Source: Nitrososphaeraceae archaeon
GTDB lineage: Archaea > Thermoproteota > Nitrososphaeria > Nitrososphaerales > Nitrososphaeraceae
Direction of reading: 5' to 3'
DNA length: 9,993 nucleotides
NCBI GenBank assembly: GCA_030038695.1
Contig: JASHSN010000603.1
Location: 1 to 9,993 of the forward strand
This document shows, piece after piece, positions 4,047-9,993 of the stretch. The notes beneath the pieces were generated by a model. It made no database searches and was not told the DNA's origin. It worked only from the letters and a program-made list of their open reading frames with translations. The first letter of the stretch is position 1; every line of letters begins with the position of its first letter. The translations under genes and the position numbers were made by a program.

Positions 4047-5834
4047 TTATCTGTGGGTGAATATTGAGGTATTATCGCCATCTATCCTGCAGAAGCCGAA
4101 TCTAACAAATTGGATAATCGTACCTTGCTTGAGAGCTGATACGTATGACTCGGCAAATCCTTCACAAGTTTCTAGACTATTTGTATTATAATTTTCTTCT
4201 ACGTAGAGAGCTCTAGGGATCATAATGCTGTAAGGTGATGCATCTTCCACTGCAACCCATTGAATTTTTGGCATATCGTGCTTTAAATAGTCACCCGTCT
4301 GCTCAGCAATTATTAGGCTGCTCGTGTCACAACTCGCAGAGTAAGAGCCATTAATCTGTGAAATATGTTGGAATTTAACATCAGCGATTCGTATGTTGTA
4401 TAATTCCATCAACCTTATTTCGTCTCCAACTCTTATACTTGCTGCATCATCGCCAGCTATGTAAAAGCAGTTTGATACTCTGATCTTCCTATGCCCCAGA
4501 TTTATGTTCGGATGGTTGTTCAAGGTTACCTGTTTGGTGAAATCACCATTTCGCACTTGCAACTGAACTGGGTCTTTAACGAAAAATAATCTGATGGATT
4601 GAGGGTCTACAATTTTTCTGTTAAATGCTTCCAGGGCTTCGAACGGTGGCTTAGTTTCAGACAAGGTCAGACCTAAGGAAAGGACAAATTTCCGAATTGC
4701 CTCTGGCAGAAAACCTCTCCTTTTGATCGCTGCCAAAGTAGGAAGACGAGGATCGTCCCAGCCTTTGACAAGGCCATTTTCTATCAAGGGTTTAATTTTC
4801 CGTTTGGAAACGGGCATACCTTCGAACTCTAATCTCGAAAATTCTAACATCACGGGCTTACGGAGTGAAAGCCTTTCAAGTATAGCAAAATAGAGTGGAT
4901 TGCGTAATTCATATTCCTTTGTTCGAAGTGCATGTGTTACACCATCTAGACTGTCTTCTAATGGAGCTGCGAAATCATAAGTCGGCCACACTCTATTAGT
5001 GTTGCCTAGTTTAGGATGATGACCCTCAATTATCCTGAAAAGTGTTGGATCTCTCATAGCGGTATTTTGATCAGCCATGTTGCCTTTGAATCTGAGGACA
5101 GCTGCATTAGGTTCAAATGAACCATCAAAGAATTTTCTTAGCAGGTCTCCAGCCCGGGTAGTATCCAGTCTGCAATCACACGGTATCCCTTTTGACCGTA
5201 GATCTCGCATTACAGGCTGACTACATGTACACACATATGCTCCTCCAATCTCGACCAATTTTCTACCGTAATCACATAATAACTGGATATCGTCAGACGT
5301 GTTCTTCACAATATCTGGCTCTATTCCAAGCCATTCTAGGCCTTCTTTGATTGCGTCGTAGTATTCTGACTTTTCGTTTAAGGGATTCGTGTCGTCGAAA
5401 CGTAGGATTAATTTTCCGTTGTACCTGCGGGCATATTCTTCGTCGATAATCGCAGCTTTGGCGTGCCCTAAATGAGGATAACCATTTGGCTCAGGGGGAA
5501 ATCTCGTCATGACATTTCCCATTTCCGCGTCTGGTAGAGCAGGTAAGGTCATACCACGATCTCTTATCTTTTTATCAGGAATATGTTGTTGAGGGGCGAT
5601 ATGCGCAAACAATACTTTCTGTTCGTTCAGCGTTAACGAATTGATTTTCTCTACCGAGACTTTGATTTCAGGAATCAGAATCTTTAAGTTGTTGCGAAGA
5701 TCTGGTCTCTGGGCAATCGTTTTTGAAATAACAATTTCATTCCTGGCTTTTCCGCCATACTGTATGGCGTTTTTCAACACTATAATCTTGATGATATCTT
5801 TGATATTTTCATCAACAGACGAGGGCGAAGACAA
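4047..5834 (-). CDS. gltX: Glutamyl-tRNA synthetase, archaeal type
   Basis: This 595-residue class I aminoacyl-tRNA synthetase activates glutamate with ATP and charges tRNA. It is the archaeal GlnRS-like form with a C-terminal beta-barrel anticodon-binding region (about 405-595). In archaea this enzyme is usually non-discriminating: Glu-tRNAGln is later amidated, here by genes outside the window. Visible marks are the HIGH signature HLGH (121-124) in RFPPEPNGYPHLGHAKAA, RFDDTNP (145-151), paired Cys CTC (202-204) and CDC (219-221) that may bind zinc, WDDPRLPTL (359-367) and the KMSKS counterpart VSKRK (342-346). The start must be TTG at 5834: the N-terminal helical domain (LKNAIQYGGKA, 20-30) is family-conserved, no ATG precedes it, and an in-frame stop lies at 5850-5852. 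A GGAG lies 12 bases upstream. The start is five bases after the ids stop, so translation is probably coupled. Confidence 0.97.
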   Translation of the reverse strand: MSSPSSVDENIKDIIKIIVLKNAIQYGGKARNEIVISKTIAQRPDLRNNLKILIPEIKVSVEKINSLTLNEQKVLFAHIAPQQHIPDKKIRDRGMTLPALPDAEMGNVMTRFPPEPNGYPHLGHAKAAIIDEEYARRYNGKLILRFDDTNPLNEKSEYYDAIKEGLEWLGIEPDIVKNTSDDIQLLCDYGRKLVEIGGAYVCTCSQPVMRDLRSKGIPCDCRLDTTRAGDLLRKFFDGSFEPNAAVLRFKGNMADQNTAMRDPTLFRIIEGHHPKLGNTNRVWPTYDFAAPLEDSLDGVTHALRTKEYELRNPLYFAILERLSLRKPVMLEFSRLEFEGMPVSKRKIKPLIENGLVKGWDDPRLPTLAAIKRRGFLPEAIRKFVLSLGLTLSETKPPFEALEAFNRKIVDPQSIRLFFVKDPVQLQVRNGDFTKQVTLNNHPNINLGHRKIRVSNCFYIAGDDAASIRVGDEIRLMELYNIRIADVKFQHISQINGSYSASCDTSSLIIAEQTGDYLKHDMPKIQWVAVEDASPYSIMIPRALYVEENYNTNSLETCEGFAESYVSALKQGTIIQFVRFGFCRIDGDNTSIFTHR

Positions 5835-5839
5835 TGACG

Positions 5840-6853
5840 CTACAATCTCCTATCTACTATAAAGAAGGCTGAAGATTCAAGAGCTCTTTTCGGTCTTGAA
5901 TCAGCGTAATCAGCCAATGATTTTACTGCTTTTTCTATATGTGTTCTAGCTGTCGTTCTTATCTCTTTGTCAATCCCTATTTTAGAGACAGTGCTGACTG
6001 CTTCCTTGAGATCGCTTATCGACGCATGCTTTTTGCCAAATACTTTGAGGATGTTCCTTTTGTTTTCATCACTCGCATTTTTCAGCGCTAGAAGTATAGG
6101 ATAAGTTCTTTTTCCTTCTCGCAAATCGTTGCCTACAGCTTTGCCAGTAAGATTAGGATCTCCTGCGATGCCGATCAAGTCATCCACTAACTGAAATGCA
6201 ATACCGATATTCCTTCCAAACGATGAAAGATTCTCGACATCGCTTGTACTCGAATCGGGCGCTGATAATACGCCCAATGTGCAAGAAAGTTCGAATAATG
6301 CGGCCGTTTTTTTACTAATCATATTAAAGTATTGAGGTGATTCGATCGAGCACTTATTTTCCATGGATGCCATGCGGACATCGGTAGCTTGACCTTCGCA
6401 TACTTGAATACATGCCGAAGATAGCCTGGAGACCATCTCACATATTGCTTTGTCTGGAATGCCTCCAGCTCTTCCATGCACGGTCAACAACTCGAATGCT
6501 TTTGAAAATAAAATATCGCCAGCTAAAATAGCTAATGGCATACCATAGGATTTATGAACCGTTTTAACACTGTGGCGCATTTCATCGTTGTCCATTATGT
6601 CGTCGTGTACGAGGGAGAAATTGTGTATGAGCTCAACGGCAGCAGCTGCAGGCATAGCCATTTTTTGGTTGCCGCCAAACATTTCATTTGATTTGATTAA
6701 TATAAAAGGACGTAATCGCTTACCTCCACTTATTATATAATGCGACGAGGCACGGTATAATTCAATTGGATCCCCCTCTAATGACGAAAGGATGTATTCG
6801 CTTACACTGGATGCGTTAGACTCTAGCTCGTCCTTCATATCAATTGCTTTCAT
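5840..6853 (-). CDS. idsA: Geranylgeranyl diphosphate synthase (short-chain trans-prenyltransferase)
   Basis: The 337-residue all-helical enzyme condenses IPP with allylic diphosphates; in archaea the C20 product feeds glycerol ether lipid synthesis. The sequence shows GGKRLRP (43-49, IPP binding), the first Asp-rich motif DDIMD (84-88), KKT (181-183), and the second motif in FQLVDDLIG (220-228), with DDxxG as in other archaeal GGPP synthases, followed by GKAVGNDLREGKRT. Phe79, five residues before the first motif, matches the Phe known to set C20 length in the Sulfolobus acidocaldarius enzyme, so GGPP is the expected product. The ATG at 6853 overlaps the fni stop (ATGA), indicating translational coupling to the isomerase that supplies DMAPP. 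gltX begins five bases after the TAG stop. Farnesyl or longer products cannot be excluded from sequence alone. Confidence 0.95.
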   Translation of the reverse strand: MKAIDMKDELESNASSVSEYILSSLEGDPIELYRASSHYIISGGKRLRPFILIKSNEMFGGNQKMAMPAAAAVELIHNFSLVHDDIMDNDEMRHSVKTVHKSYGMPLAILAGDILFSKAFELLTVHGRAGGIPDKAICEMVSRLSSACIQVCEGQATDVRMASMENKCSIESPQYFNMISKKTAALFELSCTLGVLSAPDSSTSDVENLSSFGRNIGIAFQLVDDLIGIAGDPNLTGKAVGNDLREGKRTYPILLALKNASDENKRNILKVFGKKHASISDLKEAVSTVSKIGIDKEIRTTARTHIEKAVKSLADYADSRPKRALESSAFFIVDRRL

Positions 6854-7944
6854 TGGCTATTAGCTCCATCTGCTAGATAGCCCGTCAATATATACCTTGA
6901 ACTCTTTAGGTCTTTGATATTTTTGGCTCCAACCAGGAACATCGTACTCTTAAGTTCCGCCGTGATCATATTTGCAAATTCAAACAAATTCTCCTCTGAT
7001 TCAGCTGCTTTACGCAAAAATGGATATGCCATTCCACACATATCAGCGCCTAATGCAATACACTTTGCAACTTCTAACCCGTTGCGTAGACCGCCAGAAG
7101 CAATCAGCGGCATGTTTGAGACAGCCTTTTTAACTTCGATTAAGCTCGCAGCTGTTGGTATTCCCCAATCCCAAAATATCTCGCCTAATCGAATTTTCAC
7201 TTTGTCCTTTAGCGTCTCTGCACGTAACTTCTCTACACCTGCCCAGCTAGTCCCCCCTGTGCCTGCCACGTTGATTGCAGAGACGCCAACTTGCTCCAGC
7301 TTGATTGCAACTTCTCTGGAAATCCCCGATCCTACTTCTTTTACCATCACAGGCACATCTAGGCTGTTTACCAGTTCTGAAATCTTCTGAAGGACACCTC
7401 TATACTTTGGTTCTCCTTCTGGTTGAATAAGTTCTTGTAACGGATTCAGGTGGATCACAAGCGCGTTAGCCCCTATCATTTTTAGAATTTTCCTGGTATC
7501 ATCGACAGTAAGGCCTTTAGCGAGCTGAGCGCCGCCTATATTAGCTATCAAGAACGCATTAGGAGCATTTTTTCTTGCTACAGAATATGTATCTGCAAGG
7601 TCTGGGCTTTGGAGTCCTGCTCTCTGGCTACCAAGGCCCATTCCTAATCCATATCTTTCTGCAAGTATGCCCAACCTAGAGTTGATTTCAGTCGCTTCTG
7701 GAGTTCCGCCAGTCATTGAGTCTATGATGATGGGGGCAGAAAACTTATGACCAAGGAATCTTACAGAAGTGTCAATATCATCATAATTAAGCTCCGGAAG
7801 TGCATTATGTACAAATTTAACGTCTTCTAAATGAGTAGAAGCGCTCTTCGCTTGAACATCCTTATGCAGAGGTATGTCAATTCCCTCTTTCTTCCGACGT
7901 TTGATGATTTCCAAATCCGCCGACGGATCAGGAGCATTCGGCAA
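6850..7944 (-). CDS. fni: Type 2 isopentenyl-diphosphate delta-isomerase (FMN-dependent)
   Basis: The enzyme interconverts IPP and DMAPP using reduced FMN and Mg2+ on a TIM barrel. The 364 residues carry the family marks in order: VHNALPEL (45-52), DSMTGG (75-80), GLGSQRAG (103-110), NIGGAQL (135-141), HLNPLQELIQPEGE (165-178, with the catalytic Gln and Mg-binding Glu), VKEVGSGIS (201-209), AGTGGTSW (227-234), DWGIPTA (259-265) and IASGGLRNG (281-289). The N-terminus is longer than usual by a few residues. TTG at 7944 is the start: the codon three positions upstream in frame is a stop (7951-7953), the next ATG is far inside the barrel, and GGAG (7954-7957) lies nine bases upstream. Only two bases separate it from the ipk stop, and its TGA overlaps the next ATG. 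Its product DMAPP primes the prenyltransferase encoded next. Confidence 0.96.
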   Translation of the reverse strand: MPNAPDPSADLEIIKRRKKEGIDIPLHKDVQAKSASTHLEDVKFVHNALPELNYDDIDTSVRFLGHKFSAPIIIDSMTGGTPEATEINSRLGILAERYGLGMGLGSQRAGLQSPDLADTYSVARKNAPNAFLIANIGGAQLAKGLTVDDTRKILKMIGANALVIHLNPLQELIQPEGEPKYRGVLQKISELVNSLDVPVMVKEVGSGISREVAIKLEQVGVSAINVAGTGGTSWAGVEKLRAETLKDKVKIRLGEIFWDWGIPTAASLIEVKKAVSNMPLIASGGLRNGLEVAKCIALGADMCGMAYPFLRKAAESEENLFEFANMITAELKSTMFLVGAKNIKDLKSSRYILTGYLADGANSQ

Positions 7945-7946
7945 TT

Positions 7947-8735
7947 TTATCTACTCCTGGTCTTTATGCCTCTAATGACCGTACAATCAATATCGATACC
8001 ATCTATAGCGTTCAAAATTCGTTCGGGTTTTAGTCCGTTGACTAGCAATACATCCATTCCAGACGAAGCTATCTTAAATGCTTCCTTAATTTTCCTTCTC
8101 ATCCCACCAGTGACGTCAGTAAGTATTTTTGAAAACTCTATGGATTTGTACGTCGCATTATCTATTTCGCGGATAATTTCTGCATTCTTCATATCTTTGT
8201 ACAGTCCGTCCACATTGACAGTGAAAATAGTTTTTGAAGGTACTAGTACCTTTGCTAGAATTGTCATTATACTATCCCCGGAAAGAATAGAATAATTTTG
8301 CCTACTTACATGAACAACATCGCCAAACGTTATGGGGAGTATTCCTCCCTTGGCGATGGTTCTAAGTTCTTCTATTTTACTTATAATTGGTCTGAGACCA
8401 TTTGTGAACGTGGAAGGAGTAACAGCATAGGGATTCGTTCCTTCTTTTATCAAAGAATCGACTATAATTTCGTTCAAAGCAATCATTGATTGATGAACTA
8501 TTGAAATACCATGTAAATCGTAACAATCGGGCTTGGAATGCATTTTGTACTTGACCGACCAGTAATGTCCGAATGACCCTCCGCCGTGGACAAGGACGAG
8601 AGGCATTTGAATGGAAGCTAACGTGTGGGACAGGTCCTTTATCACCTTAAAGTTTGGTGAAAGAGGTTTATCCTTATGAGTTATAACGGAGCCGCCAAGT
8701 TTCATTAGTAGCAGCTGAGATTTCATCTTCGTCAC
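7947..8735 (-). CDS. ipk: Isopentenyl phosphate kinase
   Basis: This amino-acid-kinase-fold enzyme phosphorylates isopentenyl phosphate to IPP with ATP. It is the last phosphorylation of the archaeal mevalonate route, in which phosphomevalonate is dehydrated and decarboxylated instead of being phosphorylated twice. Marks seen are KLGGS (12-16), HGGGSFGH (50-57) with His57, the catalytic His typical of this kinase, FGDVV (137-141), SGDS (152-155), NVDGLY (174-179) and VTGGMRRK (208-215). The frame opens with GTG at 8735; ATG at 8726 (codon 4) is equally good, since family members begin only a few residues before the KxGGS motif. Neither has a Shine-Dalgarno sequence. The 61-base gap after mvk is the largest within the mevalonate part of the cluster. 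It contains TTTAAG about 32 bases before the ATG, so an internal promoter is possible. The enzyme is cytosolic. Confidence 0.95.
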   Translation of the reverse strand: MTKMKSQLLLMKLGGSVITHKDKPLSPNFKVIKDLSHTLASIQMPLVLVHGGGSFGHYWSVKYKMHSKPDCYDLHGISIVHQSMIALNEIIVDSLIKEGTNPYAVTPSTFTNGLRPIISKIEELRTIAKGGILPITFGDVVHVSRQNYSILSGDSIMTILAKVLVPSKTIFTVNVDGLYKDMKNAEIIREIDNATYKSIEFSKILTDVTGGMRRKIKEAFKIASSGMDVLLVNGLKPERILNAIDGIDIDCTVIRGIKTRSR

Positions 8736-8796
8736 TGCATAATTTTGCTCAGACTTAAAGTTTAGTATTAGGTCTGGGTTGTTGTCCTACTCCCTA

Positions 8797-9792
8797 TTAG
8801 GCCACAAGAACGCCACTGAAATCGACTTCCACCGGAATCGACTGACAACCCAGTCGACTCTTATCAAGACTATCAAAAAATACTTTCAACTCATAGTTGT
8901 CATGAGGAAATGATACAATAATACTTCCTCCAGCTCCTGCTCCAGTCAGTTTAGCTCCCCATGCGCCCCTTGTCAAGCACATATTAACCAATTCATCGAT
9001 TTCCTTATCTGAAACACCGATTTCTTGGAGTAATACATGATTCTGATTCATTAAACTCCCCAGTTTTTTTTCATCACCTTCGTTGATTGCAAGAAAGGCT
9101 TTCTGAGAAATAATTTCCGAAAATAATGTCATTACCTTGAATGAGGCTACATTAGTTTCCTTGAATTTTTTAACAGATGACACCAATTTTCCAGTCGAGT
9201 GCTTTCTACCTGTATTTATTAACCCTAATGACAATTGCTTCTTAGAATAGATCTTTTTGAAACCTTCGTTTTTTACAAAATACATCAAACCTCCAAAGGT
9301 TGAAATATGGCAGTCAGCACCCGACGAATTCTTATGTATTAGACGTTCGGCCTCGACCGCCTTTCCGCTTATCCAATACCTATCCGGTTCGTGAAATAAT
9401 GAATCTACTGCAGCTGTTATGGCTACGCAGCAGGCTGCGGAAGACCCAAGTCCTACACTCTCAGGAAGGTTCGAAACTAAATCAATATCTAGTCCGCGAT
9501 TGCAACCTCGCTCAGAAAGAACCAATCTTGCACACTCACACAAAGGCGCTAAAATAGTTCTTGTCTCTTGGGGACCGCTCAGCAAGTCAAATCGTGAATC
9601 CTTAAATGAACCTACGAGTCCAAGGTCTGAAGTAATGTTGATATTATCCGTATTATTCACATGCACAGTTACATTGACACGCCTGTTAATAGCCGCTAAT
9701 ATCGCCGGATTATCGTAAACCACAAAATGTTCGCCAAACAAGACGAGTTTTCCTGGCGCAGAGGCTCTTGCAGAGCTTCTCATTAATCTCAT
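8797..9792 (-). CDS. mvk: Mevalonate kinase
   Basis: This GHMP-family kinase phosphorylates mevalonate to mevalonate 5-phosphate with ATP, the committed kinase step of the pathway. The three family motifs are present: PGKLVLFGEHFVVY (13-26), the phosphate-binding PESVGLGSSAA (110-120) and KLTGAGAGGS (281-290). SSGADCHIST (156-165) carries the expected catalytic Asp160. The 331-residue length is ordinary for archaeal mevalonate kinases. ATG at 9792 overlaps the stop of the upstream MEMO-family gene (ATGA), which favours it over the second ATG at codon 4; no Shine-Dalgarno sequence is visible for either. The gene is followed by ipk after 61 bases. The dehydratase and decarboxylase that should act between the two kinases are not in the window. 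Homoserine kinase and other GHMP kinases are excluded by the motif context and the neighbours. Confidence 0.96.
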   Translation of the reverse strand: MRLMRSSARASAPGKLVLFGEHFVVYDNPAILAAINRRVNVTVHVNNTDNINITSDLGLVGSFKDSRFDLLSGPQETRTILAPLCECARLVLSERGCNRGLDIDLVSNLPESVGLGSSAACCVAITAAVDSLFHEPDRYWISGKAVEAERLIHKNSSGADCHISTFGGLMYFVKNEGFKKIYSKKQLSLGLINTGRKHSTGKLVSSVKKFKETNVASFKVMTLFSEIISQKAFLAINEGDEKKLGSLMNQNHVLLQEIGVSDKEIDELVNMCLTRGAWGAKLTGAGAGGSIIVSFPHDNYELKVFFDSLDKSRLGCQSIPVEVDFSGVLVA

Positions 9793-9993
9793 GTAAAAAT
9801 AATCGATGCGTATCCAACCACGTTATTTGTGTCGCCCATTACATCACCACTTGTGGCGTACCTTAGCAATTCTCCTTTGGTCGCCCCAAGTGCTTTAGCT
9901 GCTGTCATTATTGATGCAATAGCACCATACCCGCAGGCAGATACGTTGAGTCTTTCAAAAGTATTATAAAAATTGGAAATATCGAGAGATAGT
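9789..9993 (-). CDS. MEMO-family protein, C-terminal part (AmmeMemoRadiSam protein B)
   Basis: The frame runs in from the right edge and ends at TGA (9789-9791), giving the last 67 residues. The tail NVSACGYGAIASIMTAAK, then LGATKGELLRYATSGDV and NNVVGYASIIF, is the conserved C-terminus of MEMO1-like proteins. The Cys in ACGYG corresponds to the Cys of the His-His-Cys metal site of human MEMO1, as I recall it; the two His would lie outside the window. The prokaryotic role is unclear. The family often occurs near AMMECR1-domain and radical SAM genes, hence the name, and in several archaea I recall it beside mvk. The stop overlaps the mvk start by four bases, so it should share the operon. The family assignment is firm although only the end is present. 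Confidence 0.88.
   Translation of the reverse strand, partial: LSLDISNFYNTFERLNVSACGYGAIASIMTAAKALGATKGELLRYATSGDVMGDTNNVVGYASIIFT

Noticed and set aside
6914..8295. Plus-strand open frames of about 155 codons opposite fni and ipk
   Set aside because: They lie antisense to strongly conserved enzymes and show no motif of their own.
1..9993. CRISPR array, restriction, toxin-antitoxin or other defence system
   Set aside because: No regularly spaced repeats and no nuclease, methylase or toxin motif were seen. Repeats found are isolated pairs.

Overview
The window most likely comes from an archaeon, probably a Nitrososphaerota (Thaumarchaeota) species of the soil Nitrososphaerales type. This rests on several signs: an archaeal mevalonate-pathway operon (MEMO, mevalonate kinase, isopentenyl phosphate kinase, type 2 IPP isomerase, GGPP synthase), an archaeal GlnRS-like glutamyl-tRNA synthetase, oligo-T terminators, TATA boxes placed for leaderless transcripts, TTG and GTG starts, and a small secreted protein with an AFA-Q signal cleavage site. 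The assignment is inferred from gene content; no search was run.

Right part (about 3108-9993, all on the minus strand): one tightly packed transcription unit. Reading in the direction of transcription it holds the end of a MEMO-family gene, mvk, ipk, fni (idi2), a GGPP synthase gene, gltX and a fumarylacetoacetate-hydrolase-family gene. It closes with a strong hairpin plus T-rich terminator. MEMO/mvk and fni/ids share ATGA overlaps, and ipk/fni and ids/gltX are separated by 2 and 5 bases. The enzymes cover mevalonate phosphorylation, IP to IPP, IPP to DMAPP, and assembly of the C20 chain of archaeal membrane lipids. GluRS and the FAH-family enzyme are passengers with no obvious biochemical link.

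Middle part (about 1901-3107): an accessory, poorly coding stretch. It holds a 48-residue zinc-ribbon gene on the minus strand, two candidate small RNAs or terminator structures on the plus strand, a diverged direct repeat (about 2028-2074 and 2777-2851), a hairpin resembling the end of an IS200/IS605 element, and a GC-richer island with two further perfect hairpins and a doubtful 61-codon ORF. G+C rises from 10/60 at 2521-2580 to 32/60 at 2941-3000, which supports a composite origin.

Left part (1-1900): the last 41 codons of an Asn/Gln-rich protein with two Cys (plus strand), a convergent class III nucleotidyl-cyclase-domain gene (minus), and a secreted protein of 92 residues that is extremely rich in Trp, Gly, His and Tyr (minus), with its own TATA box and terminator. 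The cyclase gene shows two oddities: its predicted N-terminal helix-turn-helix continues upstream of the only usable start but is cut off by a frame break, and two transition-state residues of the cyclase family are replaced.

No tRNA, rRNA, CRISPR array or intact transposase gene was seen.
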